NCBI RefSeq assembly: GCF_014640555.1
Contig: NZ_BMHE01000008.1
Span: forward strand, 114,970 to 178,969
Length of the DNA stretch: 64,000 nt
Direction of reading: 5' to 3'
Source of the DNA: Paenibacillus marchantiophytorum
Lineage (GTDB): Bacteria; Bacillota; Bacilli; Paenibacillales; NBRC-103111
The notes under the pieces were generated by a model. It saw only the letters and a program-made list of their open reading frames with translations. It did no database searches and was not told the DNA's origin. The translations under genes were made by a program, and so were the position numbers. This document shows, piece by piece, positions 7,853 to 17,990 of this stretch. Within the stretch, counting starts at the first letter, position 1. Each line of letters begins with the position of its first letter.

Positions 7853-10800
7853 TTATTCGCCTCTTGCCGTCACAACATCCGTCCGCTCTTCGGACAAGCT
7901 GTGTCCGACATCGCTGCGGTTGTATTCCGGACGGGTGACGACGACCGCATACACCAGATCGCCGATTTCCGCGCGGTCGATATGCAGCGTGAACGGCTGC
8001 GGAGCGCGGCCGTCAATCGATTGCCCGACCACGAAGACAGGCGTGTCGTTCCGCATTCCTTGCAACACGACGTACGCCTTGCCCGCGTAGGGCTCTGCTC
8101 CCGGCTTCAGCGTAACCGTGACGGTGACATCCTTATCTTTCCATGCCGTTATCACATCGTATTTCGGCTTGTTCGGAATAATCACGTTTGTCGGATTGCT
8201 CTCCTTGTGTCCCGGCTCCTTGGCTGTCACACGGATGATGTCCCCGTTATCCAGCCCCGGGATATCGATTTCGACCGGCCCTTCGCCCGGGCCCGGATTT
8301 TCGCCTTCGCCCAGCTTATTGCCATCCTCGTCATAGATCGTGATCTTCGTGCCAGGCGGTACTTTATCCACTTTAACCTTGTTCCGATCCGGATCGACAG
8401 TGACATTGCGCGGATCAATCGGCTTGCTTGGTTCCTTGGTCACCGTATTGTCCGTCTTCGTACTTTCTTTCTTGCCCGGCTCGGTGTTTGTTAATTTAAT
8501 GACGTCGCCTTCCTTCAGGCCAGGTATCGTGATCACAACAGGTCCTTTGCCAGGGCCCGGATTTGTACCGGTCCCGATGACCTTGCCGTCCTTGTCGTAC
8601 ACGTTGACCGTCGCTCCCGGCTCCACATCTTTCACGGTCACTTTACCTGTATCCGGATCGGCAGCGACATTGCTTGGATCAATCGGCTTGCTCGGCTCCT
8701 TGGTCACCGTCTTGTCCGTCTTCGTACTTTCTTTCTTGCCCGGATCGGTGTTTGTTAATTTAATGACGTCGCCTTCCTTCAGGCCAGGTATCGTGATCAC
8801 AACAGGTCCTTTGCCAGGGCCCGGATTTGTACCGGTGCCGATGACGTTGCCTTCCTTGTCGTATACGTTGACCGTCGCTCCAGGCTCCACATCTTTCACG
8901 GTCACTTTACCCGTATCCGGATCGGCAGCGACATTGCTCGGATTAATCGGCTTGCTCGGCTCCTTGGTCACCGTCTTGTCCGTCTTCGTACTTTCTTTCT
9001 TGCCCGGCTCGCTGTTTGTTAGCTTGATCACGTCGCCTTCCTTCAGGCCAGGTATCGTGATAATGACCGGTCCTTTGCCAGGGCCCGGATTTGTCCCCGT
9101 GCCGATCACATTGCCGTCCTTGTCGTAGATTTTAACCGTCGCTCCAGGCTCCACATCTTTCACGGTCACTTTCCCCGTGTCCGGATCGGTGGTGACATTG
9201 TTCGGATCGATCGGCTTGCTGATTTCACCGGGCGACTGGAATGTCACCTCGGCGCGCTGACCGATTTTGACATTCCCTGTAACTTCCTTGGCTTCATACG
9301 AGACTTTCTCCACAATTTTATCTGTTACCGTAAAGATCGCATTTCCATCGGTATCGCTTATTTTTTGTACCGGCTTGATTACCGAGGAACCGCCGAGGGC
9401 TGTCAGATTCACGGTTTTACCGCTTAGAGGCTGGCCACTCACATTCTTCAGCGTCACGGTAATCGTAGAAAATGCCGTGCCGTCAGCATCGACCGTCGTC
9501 GGAGAAGCGATAACCGTGGACCGGGCCACGCTGGTCGTTTGATCACCTGTTCCCGGTGTGGTCTGGAACGTAACGTCCGCCTTTGCCGCAATGTTGACCT
9601 GATCCGTTTCGTCTTTGGCGCTGTAGAAAATTTTCTCCGCATAGCTGTTTGTTACGGTGAATACTGCTTGGCCTTGCATATCGCTCACACCTTGCACTGT
9701 TGTGATGACCGATTGGCCGCTGTCGGCTTTCAGGCTAACCGTTTTGCCGCTCACTGCTTGACCGTTCTTGTCTAAGAGCGTCACGGTGATCGTGGACATC
9801 GTCTTACCGTTCGCCGCTACCGCTACCGGTGCTGCTGTAATCGTAGAACGCGCTACACTGGCCGGCAAAGCGCCTGTCCCACGGGGCACTTGAAACGTCA
9901 CCGTTGCTTGCTCGGCAATGGTGACACCGCTCGTCAAATCCGTGGCGCGGTATATTACTTGTTCCGCAACGCTGTTAGTAACGGTGAAAATCGCTTGACC
10001 TTGCCCATTGCTCGTTCCATGCACGGCGGTAATGGCGGAACTGCTGCCCCCTGCCGTCAAGATCACCGTCTTCCCGCTGACGGGATCGTTATTCGCATCC
10101 TTCAGCGTCACGGTGATCGTCGATTTGTCCGTTCCGTCCGCTGCCACCGTGGACGGCGTTGCCTTCACCGTAGAGTTCACGACGCTAGACTTCTTTGTGC
10201 CCATGCCAGGGGCAGATTGGAACGTTACTGTCGCTTGTTCGGCGATGCTCACCTGACTCGTTTCATCTTTGGCGGTGTAAGTCACTTGTTCGGCAGCTAT
10301 GTCCGTGACCGTGAATATCGCTTCGCCTTGCGCATTGCTTGTTCCGGTTCCGTCAACAGCGGTAATGACCGAGCTACCGCCGGTAGCCTTCAAACTGACC
10401 TTCTTGCCGCTGACCGGCTGGTTATTTGCATCCTTCAAAGTCACCGTTACCATAGACGTATCTATGCCGTTCGCCGCTACTTGTGCCGGGGTTGCCTTCA
10501 CCGTGGAAAGCTCGACACTGGATTTTGGCGTTCCCGGTCCTGACGCTTTAAAGAACGTCACGACCGCTAGTTCGGCGATGCTTACATGATCCGTTTCGTC
10601 TTTGGCGCTGTAAGTTATTTCTTCCGCGACCGTATTCGTTACGGTAAATGTCACTTCTCCTTGCGGATTGCTCGTACCATAAACAGAGTTAATGACCGAA
10701 CTACCGCCGCTGGCCGACAGGCTCACCAACTTATTGCTCACCGGCTGGTTGTTCGCATCCCTCAGCGTCACGATGATCGTCGATTTGTCCGTTCCGTTCG

Positions 10801-13800
10801 CTTCAACGATCACTGGCGTTGCCGTGACGATCGATGCTGACACGCTCGATTTCGAGCCGGGTCCTCCGGCCGACAGGGTTTCAAAAGTTACGACCGCTTG
10901 TTGCGCTAGCGTTACGCCGTCGGTCAAATCCTTGGCCGTATATGTCACTTGCTCTTCCTTCGAATTCGTTACGTTAAAAGTCGCCTGCCCTTGGGCATCG
11001 CTCGTTCCATAAACCAGATCAATGACCGTAGTACCGCTGTTTGGTGTCAGGTGCACCTGTTTGCCGCTAACCGGCTGGCCGCCTGCGGTTTTCAGCGTCA
11101 CCGTGATCGTCGATACCCCGCCGTTCGCTTGTACCTTCACCGGGGACGCGACAACTGTTGATTGTGTCACACTGGACTTCGATCCGCCGCCCGCCGTTTT
11201 TTCAAAGATCACCGTCGGACGCTGCGCCAAGATGATGCCGCTCGTTTCATCTTTGGCTGTATACGTTACTTTCTCCGCTGATGCATTCGTTACCTTGAAC
11301 ACCGCGGTGCCATCCGTTCCGACCGCTTGCGTATCGCTTGCCCCATAAAGGGATTTGATGACGGAGCTGCCGCTGTTTACGGTTAACCGCACCGTCTTGC
11401 CGCTGACCGGTTGACCGTCAGCCGCCTTCAGTGTCACCGTGATCGTTGACGGCGTTATGCCGTCCGCTTCCACTTGCAGAGGGGAAGCCGTGACCGTTGA
11501 AACCGTCATGCTCGTTGCCGGTCCCCCCGAACCCCCTGCCGGAGCTTCGAAGGTGACCTTGGCACGCTGCGCAATCGTTACGTTATCGCTCTCATCTTTG
11601 GCCGTGTACGTCACTTGCTCCGCCACCGTGTTCGTCACCGTGAAAACGGCCGTACCATCGGGCCCGCTGTCGACTTGTGCCGGCGTAATTACCGAGCTGC
11701 CGCCGGCTGCCGTCAGGCGCACCGTTTTACCTGCAATCGGCTGTTTGTTCACATCGTTCAACGTTACCGTAATCGTTGAAGCTGCCACCCCGTTGGCTTC
11801 TACTTTCGCAGGGGACGCCACCACTTTCGACTCCGCCACGCTGGACTTCGGAGCACCCGCTCCGCCAGCCGTTTTTTCAAAGGTTACGGTTGCACGCTCC
11901 GCGACCGACACCCCATCTGTCTCGTCTTTGGCCGTATACGTCACTTGTTCCGCTGTCCTGTTCGTGACCGTGAACACCGCTGTGCCATCCGCTCCGCTAA
12001 AGACATAGGACGGTGCCATTTGCGAACTGCCGCCATCGGCTGTCAATCGCACCATTTTGCCACTTACCGGCTGGCCGCCTGTCGCCTTGAGCGTTACCGT
12101 AATGGTCGAGGCTGCTATTCCATTAGCATCTACTTTCTCCGGAGAAGCAACGACGGTTGAATCAATAACGCTCGTTACCGGACCCGCCGTACCGACAGCC
12201 GGAGCTTCGAAGGTCACTTTCGTGCGCTGCGCAAGCGTCACGCCGTCTGTTTCATCTTTCGCCGTATACGTGACCTGCTCGGCCTTCAAATTCGTTACCG
12301 TAAATACTGCGGTGCCCTCGGGTCCGCTTTTGACTTGCTGCGCCGGCGAAATCACCGAACTGCCGCCTAACGCTGTCAAGCTCACCATTTTATCGCTGAC
12401 CGCTTGACCGCCGGCCGTTTTCAACGTCACCGTAATCGTCGAGGCCGCACTGCCATTCGCTTCTACTTTCTCTGGGGATGCGTTCACCGTCGACTCCGTC
12501 ACGCTCGACTTCGGCTCACCCGCTCCGCCAGCTGGAGCTTCAAAAGTAATGGTTGCACGCTGCGACAAAATCACGCCATCGGCCGCATCTTTGGCCGTAT
12601 ACGTCACTTGTTCCGCAGCCGTATCCGTTACCGTAAACACGGCGGTACCATCCGCACCGCTGACGACTTGCTGCGACGGCAAAATTTTCGAACTGCCGCC
12701 GTCGGCCGTCAAGCTCACCGGTTTACCGCTAATCGCTTGGCCCCCGGCCGTCTTCAGCGTCACCGTGATCTTTGATGCCGTACTGCCGTTTGCTTCTACT
12801 TTCTCTGGGGAGGCAACGACCGTCGATTTCCCATCGCTTGTTGCCGGCCCACCGGAACTTACGGCAGGGGCTTCAAAGGTCACCACTGCGCGCTGCGCCA
12901 CCGTCACGCCGTCCGTCTCGTCCTTCGCCGCATAGGTCACCTGTTCTGCCACCGTATTCGTTACCGTAAACACCGCCGTACCGTCGGGCCCGCTGCTGAC
13001 GGGTTCCCCCGGCGTTATCACCGAGCTGCCGCCATCGGCTGTCAGACGCACCTTGTTGCCGCTGACTGGCTGACCGCCGGCTGTTTTCAACGTGACAGTA
13101 ATCGTCGAGGCCGCGCTGCCGTTCGCGTCAACCGTTGACGGGGAAGCAAACACCGTCGATTCGACCACGCTGGACTTCGTACTGCCCGGTCCCGCTGCCG
13201 AGTTTTCAAAGGTGACCGTCTCGCGCTGAGCCAGTGTAATGCCATCCGTCTCATCCTTCGCCGTATAAGTCACCTGTTCCGCCGCCGTGTTCGTCACCGT
13301 GAACACCGCCGTGCCGTCGGAGCCGCTGACGGCTTCCGCCGGCGCAATCACCGAGCTGCCGCCAGCCGCTTTCAGGCTTACCTTCTTGCCGCTGACCGGC
13401 TCGCCGCCCACCGTCTTCAGCGTCACGGTGATCGCCGATGAATTGGTTCCGTTTGCCTCAACTTGGGTCGGCGATGCCAGCACCGTCGACTCCGTCACGC
13501 TCGGCTTCCCTGTGACGGCAACAACCGGCGAACTTTCAAAAATGACCGTCGCTTGCTGCGCCAATGTGACATGGCCCGTTTCATCTTTGGCTGTGTACGT
13601 CACCGGCTCCGCCGCCGTATTCGTCACTGTAAATACAGCTTGACCCTTGGCATCGCTAATGCCCCGAACCGTCGTAATGACCGAGCTCCCCCCGCTAGCT
13701 GCAAGGCTCACCGTCTTGCCGCTAAGGGCTTGACCGCTGCCGTCTTTAAGCGTCACCGTAATCGTGGACGGCTGCGTCCCGTTCGCCTCGACCGCTTCCG

Positions 13801-16639
13801 GCGACGCCGTCACCGTCGATGCCAGCACGCTGGACTTCGGCCCGCCCGGACCCGCCGCCGGGGATTCAAACGTAACTGTCGGACGCTGCGCCAGCGTCAC
13901 GCCGCCGGTGTCCTCCTTCGCCGTGTAGGTCACCTGCTCCGCCACTGTATTCGTCACCGTGAACACTGCGCTGCCGTCTGCCCCGCTCACGACTTGAGCC
14001 GGCGCAATCGCTGAGCTGCCGCCGCCAGCCGACAAATTCACCGTCTTCCCGGCGACCGGCTGGCCGGTATATGTTTTCAGCTTGACGGTAATCGTCGAGA
14101 CCGCACTTCCGTCTGCCTCCACCTTTAACGGAGACGCCGTGACCGTCGATTGCAGCACACTGACGGCATTCGGGATTAGATAGGAAGCTTCAAAGGTAAC
14201 TTTTGCCTGTTTGGCGATAGTGACCCCATCGGTCACATCTTTCGCTGTATAAGTCACTTGCTCAGCGACCGCATTTTTCACCTTGAAAACGGCTTGTCCT
14301 GCCGCATCGCTCACGACTTGGGCCGGAGCAATCTCCGAGCTGCCGCCATCCGCCGATAATTTCACCGTCTTCCCGACAACCGGTTTGCCGCTTGCATCCT
14401 TCAGGCTCACCGTAATCGTCGACTCCTGCGTTCCGTCGGCCTGCACCGTTTCCGGAATTGCACTAACGGTCGAATTGATGACGCTGGACTTGGACGCCGG
14501 CCCGCCAGGTCCGCCGCCGTCAGGCACCGCTTCAAAGCTAACGGTCGCACGTTGCGTCATCGTCACGATGCCTGTACTTGCCGTGTACGCCACCTGCTCC
14601 GCCGCCGTATTTGTCACGGCAAAAACCGCCTGACCGTTCTCATCGCTGACGTTTTTCACCGGACTAATTTTCGAGTTGCCTCCGTCAGCCTTCAAGTTGA
14701 CGGATCTCCAGGAAACGGGATGTCCGCTTGCATCCTGCAGCTTGACAATCACCATCGCCGCTGTCTTTCCATCCGCCGGAACACTTGTCGGCACAGCCGT
14801 AACCGTCGACTTCCCGGAATCCGGCTCGCCCGCCGTAAAAGAAACGGTCGCTTTTCCGTTGATCGCGGTCTTGCCGATTTTTGCCGTATAATCAACCTGT
14901 TCGATGACACGGTCCGTCACCTTGAACGTCGCTCGTCCCGATGCATCGGTTGCGGGTTGAATTGGGGTAATGACCGAACTGCCCCGGTTGGCGGTCAGTT
15001 CCACCGTTTTGCCCTCAATCGGACGATTCTGCGAATCCTTCACTGTAACCGTGATGGTAGAAAAAGTCGTGCCATCAGCCACCGTCATCTGGGGCGAGGC
15101 GGCAATCGTCGATTTCGCGGCATCCGCGATCGTTTCCGTCGTAAACGTCCATGTCGAGTTGTTGTTGATTCCTGCATACGGGTTATCCGACAAATCCCTG
15201 AACGCGCCGGCGTCAACATTCACATAATAGGCCGTACCCGAAGCCAGCGGGTTTCTCGGCTTGATTGTCACCTTGTTGCCCGATACCGTTACTTGCGTTG
15301 TATCGTTTACTTGAAAGTACATGGCCGTGCTATTGTCGGAAACTTTAATATATTTACTTGTTCCCGCTACCACATCCTTGTCAAACGTCATCGTCAGATC
15401 CGTATCGACCGCGACCTGCTTCGCTCCGTTTTCCGGCGTAAGTGCGGTAACTTTGGGCGGTGTCATATCGGGTACCGGTATCCTTTTGACCATTGCGTTC
15501 CGCGTTAGCCCATCCGTATAAGCCGCGTACAAATATCCGTTAGAAACAGCCAAAGACGTTCTGCTTGTTACTTTCGCGAGACTTCCAGACCCATCCCCTT
15601 GCGAAAAATTAGGCGTACCTACGACAGACCAAGATTCTCCGTTAAATCTCTTTACTGTGATTTTTCCGCCATATCGATCAATATAAGATACAAAGGGCGT
15701 ACCATTGATTACTTTCATATCGGTATCCAACACAATACTATTGAAGAAGCTTCCGCCCAAAGTGGCCCAATAATCCGTGTTCATGCCGGATTTCGATAAT
15801 TTTTTTACAGTAGCGCTAGAACTATAGTACACATTGCCATTTTCCACATACACAACATGAGCGTTCGCCGCGACGCTTGTGTCCTTCACCCCAACGAGCT
15901 GCCACTCATTCCCGCTATACTTTTTGACAACAAAACCTTGATATTCGTTATATCCCATATACATAGTACCTTGCTCGTCAAGAAAAAGCGTGCTATGCCC
16001 CGAAGAGGCATTTACGTCTGTGAATACTTCCTGCCATTTCCCGGTTGCTTCGGTGTAGTTCTGGACAACAGCTTTGAAGATCGTCCTATGCGAAGCATCC
16101 TGATACTGGTAGAGATACGTCACATACGGAACGCCATTCTTTACAACAAGCGTCCCGTGAGGATTCATATCGACATTTTCCCCGAAACCTCTGTCGCCTA
16201 CGAATTCCCATTTATCGCTCGTCTCGTTAAATTTAGCGAGAGACATTTTCTTATTTTTCTCCGCATCGAGAAATAATAAATAGGAAACTCCATTGTCAAC
16301 AAAAAGGGCAATCCGACTTTGGTTGTCTACTTTCAATGCATCGGTGTTGCCGATGCCAACCCAGTCGTTATTTTCATACTTCATAACTACGACCTTGTAG
16401 GTAATCTTGCCCCCTACAAATCTCTGATCAATAAAGGCCATGTATGGAATGCCCTGATCCACTTGAAGGTTTAACAAATCTTCCGAACCGTAGAACGGCG
16501 AAGGCGTGCGAGCGCCTACCTCTTCCCAATCCGCTTGCTGCGCAGCCGTACCGACCCCGGTTCCCGCCGGAAATATGCCGGATAAAAACAGCACTGCTAC
16601 TAGAATCAGCGAAATGATCTGCTTCATTAGTAATTTCAT
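7853..16639 (-). CDS. Giant secreted Big_1-repeat (invasin/intimin-type) surface protein
   Basis: 2928 residues from the ATG at 16639 (GAGGAGG upstream; a frame from TTG at 16660 would overlap that ribosome site). Domains in order: signal peptide (1-35), a beta-propeller-like region of repeated VxNGxPYVxYxD strands (about 40-385), an SbsA-type Ig-like domain (about 390-500, PPKVTALTPENGAKQVAVDT), then 18 tandem Big_1 Ig-like domains of about 109 residues (about 503-2465; each with STVxASP, xANGxxxSTITV, GGSSVI and AVFTVTN..EQVTYTAKDE), four 88-residue repeats (about 2468-2823; DPDTGKVTVKDVEPGATV) and a C-terminal beta domain. There is no LPXTG, SLH or membrane anchor. Big_1 arrays form long rods in adhesins; adhesion or matrix formation is inferred. 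It is first in an operon with the SLH protein. Confidence 0.85.
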   Translation of the reverse strand: MKLLMKQIISLILVAVLFLSGIFPAGTGVGTAAQQADWEEVGARTPSPFYGSEDLLNLQVDQGIPYMAFIDQRFVGGKITYKVVVMKYENNDWVGIGNTDALKVDNQSRIALFVDNGVSYLLFLDAEKNKKMSLAKFNETSDKWEFVGDRGFGENVDMNPHGTLVVKNGVPYVTYLYQYQDASHRTIFKAVVQNYTEATGKWQEVFTDVNASSGHSTLFLDEQGTMYMGYNEYQGFVVKKYSGNEWQLVGVKDTSVAANAHVVYVENGNVYYSSSATVKKLSKSGMNTDYWATLGGSFFNSIVLDTDMKVINGTPFVSYIDRYGGKITVKRFNGESWSVVGTPNFSQGDGSGSLAKVTSRTSLAVSNGYLYAAYTDGLTRNAMVKRIPVPDMTPPKVTALTPENGAKQVAVDTDLTMTFDKDVVAGTSKYIKVSDNSTAMYFQVNDTTQVTVSGNKVTIKPRNPLASGTAYYVNVDAGAFRDLSDNPYAGINNNSTWTFTTETIADAAKSTIAASPQMTVADGTTFSTITVTVKDSQNRPIEGKTVELTANRGSSVITPIQPATDASGRATFKVTDRVIEQVDYTAKIGKTAINGKATVSFTAGEPDSGKSTVTAVPTSVPADGKTAAMVIVKLQDASGHPVSWRSVNLKADGGNSKISPVKNVSDENGQAVFAVTNTAAEQVAYTASTGIVTMTQRATVSFEAVPDGGGPGGPASKSSVINSTVSAIPETVQADGTQESTITVSLKDASGKPVVGKTVKLSADGGSSEIAPAQVVSDAAGQAVFKVKNAVAEQVTYTAKDVTDGVTIAKQAKVTFEASYLIPNAVSVLQSTVTASPLKVEADGSAVSTITVKLKTYTGQPVAGKTVNLSAGGGSSAIAPAQVVSGADGSAVFTVTNTVAEQVTYTAKEDTGGVTLAQRPTVTFESPAAGPGGPKSSVLASTVTASPEAVEANGTQPSTITVTLKDGSGQALSGKTVSLAASGGSSVITTVRGISDAKGQAVFTVTNTAAEPVTYTAKDETGHVTLAQQATVIFESSPVVAVTGKPSVTESTVLASPTQVEANGTNSSAITVTLKTVGGEPVSGKKVSLKAAGGSSVIAPAEAVSGSDGTAVFTVTNTAAEQVTYTAKDETDGITLAQRETVTFENSAAGPGSTKSSVVESTVFASPSTVDANGSAASTITVTLKTAGGQPVSGNKVRLTADGGSSVITPGEPVSSGPDGTAVFTVTNTVAEQVTYAAKDETDGVTVAQRAVVTFEAPAVSSGGPATSDGKSTVVASPEKVEANGSTASKITVTLKTAGGQAISGKPVSLTADGGSSKILPSQQVVSGADGTAVFTVTDTAAEQVTYTAKDAADGVILSQRATITFEAPAGGAGEPKSSVTESTVNASPEKVEANGSAASTITVTLKTAGGQAVSDKMVSLTALGGSSVISPAQQVKSGPEGTAVFTVTNLKAEQVTYTAKDETDGVTLAQRTKVTFEAPAVGTAGPVTSVIDSTVVASPEKVDANGIAASTITVTLKATGGQPVSGKMVRLTADGGSSQMAPSYVFSGADGTAVFTVTNRTAEQVTYTAKDETDGVSVAERATVTFEKTAGGAGAPKSSVAESKVVASPAKVEANGVAASTITVTLNDVNKQPIAGKTVRLTAAGGSSVITPAQVDSGPDGTAVFTVTNTVAEQVTYTAKDESDNVTIAQRAKVTFEAPAGGSGGPATSMTVSTVTASPLQVEADGITPSTITVTLKAADGQPVSGKTVRLTVNSGSSVIKSLYGASDTQAVGTDGTAVFKVTNASAEKVTYTAKDETSGIILAQRPTVIFEKTAGGGSKSSVTQSTVVASPVKVQANGGVSTITVTLKTAGGQPVSGKQVHLTPNSGTTVIDLVYGTSDAQGQATFNVTNSKEEQVTYTAKDLTDGVTLAQQAVVTFETLSAGGPGSKSSVSASIVTATPVIVEANGTDKSTIIVTLRDANNQPVSNKLVSLSASGGSSVINSVYGTSNPQGEVTFTVTNTVAEEITYSAKDETDHVSIAELAVVTFFKASGPGTPKSSVELSTVKATPAQVAANGIDTSMVTVTLKDANNQPVSGKKVSLKATGGSSVITAVDGTGTSNAQGEAIFTVTDIAAEQVTYTAKDETSQVSIAEQATVTFQSAPGMGTKKSSVVNSTVKATPSTVAADGTDKSTITVTLKDANNDPVSGKTVILTAGGSSSAITAVHGTSNGQGQAIFTVTNSVAEQVIYRATDLTSGVTIAEQATVTFQVPRGTGALPASVARSTITAAPVAVAANGKTMSTITVTLLDKNGQAVSGKTVSLKADSGQSVITTVQGVSDMQGQAVFTVTNSYAEKIFYSAKDETDQVNIAAKADVTFQTTPGTGDQTTSVARSTVIASPTTVDADGTAFSTITVTLKNVSGQPLSGKTVNLTALGGSSVIKPVQKISDTDGNAIFTVTDKIVEKVSYEAKEVTGNVKIGQRAEVTFQSPGEISKPIDPNNVTTDPDTGKVTVKDVEPGATVKIYDKDGNVIGTGTNPGPGKGPVIITIPGLKEGDVIKLTNSEPGKKESTKTDKTVTKEPSKPINPSNVAADPDTGKVTVKDVEPGATVNVYDKEGNVIGTGTNPGPGKGPVVITIPGLKEGDVIKLTNTDPGKKESTKTDKTVTKEPSKPIDPSNVAADPDTGKVTVKDVEPGATVNVYDKDGKVIGTGTNPGPGKGPVVITIPGLKEGDVIKLTNTEPGKKESTKTDNTVTKEPSKPIDPRNVTVDPDRNKVKVDKVPPGTKITIYDEDGNKLGEGENPGPGEGPVEIDIPGLDNGDIIRVTAKEPGHKESNPTNVIIPNKPKYDVITAWKDKDVTVTVTLKPGAEPYAGKAYVVLQGMRNDTPVFVVGQSIDGRAPQPFTLHIDRAEIGDLVYAVVVTRPEYNRSDVGHSLSEERTDVVTARGE
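8170..9230 (-). repeat. Four tandem 264-bp coding repeats
   Basis: Inside the giant surface protein gene, a 264-bp unit (88 codons) occurs four times. The three upstream units (starting near 9226, 8962 and 8698 on the minus strand) are nearly identical at DNA level and the last is diverged. Such identity marks recent expansion or gene conversion and is a likely assembly trouble spot. Confidence 0.8.
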
Positions 16640-16861
16640 CGTCTCATGTTTCCTCCTCAACCACTCTGTTAGATGAACACGACCGAAACCCTTTGAATTT
16701 CAGGCTTTTATGTCGATAATTATTCATACTATCAAACCGGTCTCACAAAATTATCACAAAACTCCCTCATCCCTCCCAAATCGACAATTTTCTACAATAT
16801 TTATTCTGAAATTCGAAAGTACTTTCTCTGAAACAAGAAAAAGGGCTCAAATCTTTGGTAG

Positions 16862-17242
16862 GGTTGTGGTGCAAGAATTAAAAAAAACAGTAAATACCCA
16901 ACAAATTGCAAATTAAACTTTGCAACTATACCAAATATTTTATTGAGCCATTCAACAGCAGAAAGGACAGACGAATTATTATTCGCCTGTCCTTTACTTA
17001 TCATATGCATGGCCTCGATTCCCTTCAACGTCTGTTCTGCAGTGGGAAACGATTTGAAACCAAGCATCGGTTTTGTGATTTTCTTTATGAATCGATGATC
17101 TTGTTCAACAATGTTGCTTAGATACTTAGTTTGTCTAACCAATGTTTCTTTTGGTAGGACTTTTTCATTTATTAATTCTTGTATGGCTGGTGGATATGCC
17201 GGGTTTTTGTCCAAAGTAATCACACATGGAAATTGATTATGT
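16862..17242 (-). mobile_element. Truncated IS6-family element (3' half of transposase)
   Basis: Begins with the terminal repeat GGTTGTGGTGCAA (16862-16874) and encodes the C-terminal half of an IS6 transposase: TLDKNPAYPPAI carries the second catalytic aspartate and VEQDHRFIKK the glutamate. Compared with the copy at 48759-49488 it keeps the 102-bp stretch that copy lacks, but has lost everything upstream of 17242, including the first aspartate and the other terminal repeat. It is non-functional. The 16640-16861 stretch before it should carry the promoter of the giant protein operon; no clear -35/-10 pair was identified. Confidence 0.8.
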
Positions 17243-17349
17243 CACCCCGGTGTGTCGTTGCCTATGAGGATAGCGCCGCCAAATGTACGGCTCAGCAACC
17301 CTGCCAACCCCAGCTTCTCCAAGTCCCTGCGCAGCGCCATTTCGTGTGT
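17243..17349 (-). pseudogene. Fragment of a DeoR-family regulator, cut by the IS6 remnant
   Basis: The minus strand reads EMALRRDLEKLGLAG then LLSRTFGGAILI, the recognition helix and beta hairpin of a DeoR-type helix-turn-helix (family pattern TIRRDLxKLxxxGLLxRxxGGA). It stops exactly where IS6 homology begins (17242) and its 5' part is missing beside the D-lyxose isomerase stop. It was probably once the repressor of the neighbouring sugar genes. Confidence 0.6.
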
Positions 17350-17353
17350 AGCT

Positions 17354-17890
17354 TTATAAATTTGCCATTCGGGCGATCCGAGGGTCGGTAAAAACATCTA
17401 ATTCATCCCGGCTCAGGCTGGAAAACTCGGAGACGATAGCCCCCGCGTCGCCTGCCTGAAACCAATGCTTGATGCCAGGCATGATGGTATACTGCTCACC
17501 CGGGCGAAGCGCGACTTCATGGAATACCGTGTAGTGCGCCTCGCTGCCAGACGGCACTTGACCGGCGATTGCCGGTGTCGCCTTACCTTGGACGTACAGA
17601 TACACAATTCCTGCACGGCAGTGGAACGTTTCCATTTTGCCCGGTTCATCACCGACAGGTGGATGTAAGTGCTCGGGACAGGTTTGGCGCGGAAATAACA
17701 CGAGCTCTTTGGCGCAATAGCGGTCCGTATTCACATAAGTTATAATTTCCAGACCTTGAAGCTCTAGTTCGCCTAGTCCAAAATCAGCCACTTCCACGTT
17801 CGCTTGTTCCGCATCGGTCAACTGAATACCGGCAGCAGCCAGTTCCTTCACCGTGCGCCGGCGAGCGGCCAGGATTTGCTCATTTTTCAT
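17354..17890 (-). CDS. ydaE: D-lyxose ketol-isomerase (YdaE-like cupin)
   Basis: 178 residues from the ATG at 17890 (AGGGA close upstream; an in-frame GTG at 17902 is less likely). Seen: the cupin metal site with H74 and H76 in CPEHLHPPV, E87 in GKMETF and H142 in IKHWFQAG, plus the conserved YVNTDRYCAKELVLFP block. These match Bacillus YdaE-type D-lyxose isomerases, which interconvert D-lyxose and D-xylulose (also D-mannose and D-fructose) with a divalent metal in the cytoplasm. It lies downstream of a Gfo/Idh/MocA dehydrogenase in the same direction with a 100-bp gap, suggesting one sugar-catabolic unit. A DeoR fragment lies immediately downstream. Confidence 0.88.
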   Translation of the reverse strand: MKNEQILAARRRTVKELAAAGIQLTDAEQANVEVADFGLGELELQGLEIITYVNTDRYCAKELVLFPRQTCPEHLHPPVGDEPGKMETFHCRAGIVYLYVQGKATPAIAGQVPSGSEAHYTVFHEVALRPGEQYTIMPGIKHWFQAGDAGAIVSEFSSLSRDELDVFTDPRIARMANL

Positions 17891-17990
17891 GTCCCTACAC
17901 ACCCTTTTCCAAATGTTGATGATGAGGCCCGGTCCTCATGCCGTCGCAGCTCTGTTGCCAGCAAAGTAGTTTCATCGTCTTCACACCTTA

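Noticed and set aside
8170..9230. Regular 264-bp repeats considered as a CRISPR-like array
   Set aside because: Units are contiguous, far too long and fully coding in frame with the surface protein.
14552..15508. Long plus-strand open frames opposite the Big_1 repeats (also 8340-9128 and 11439-12008)
   Set aside because: Mirror images of repeated coding DNA; their apparent repeats follow the minus-strand domains.
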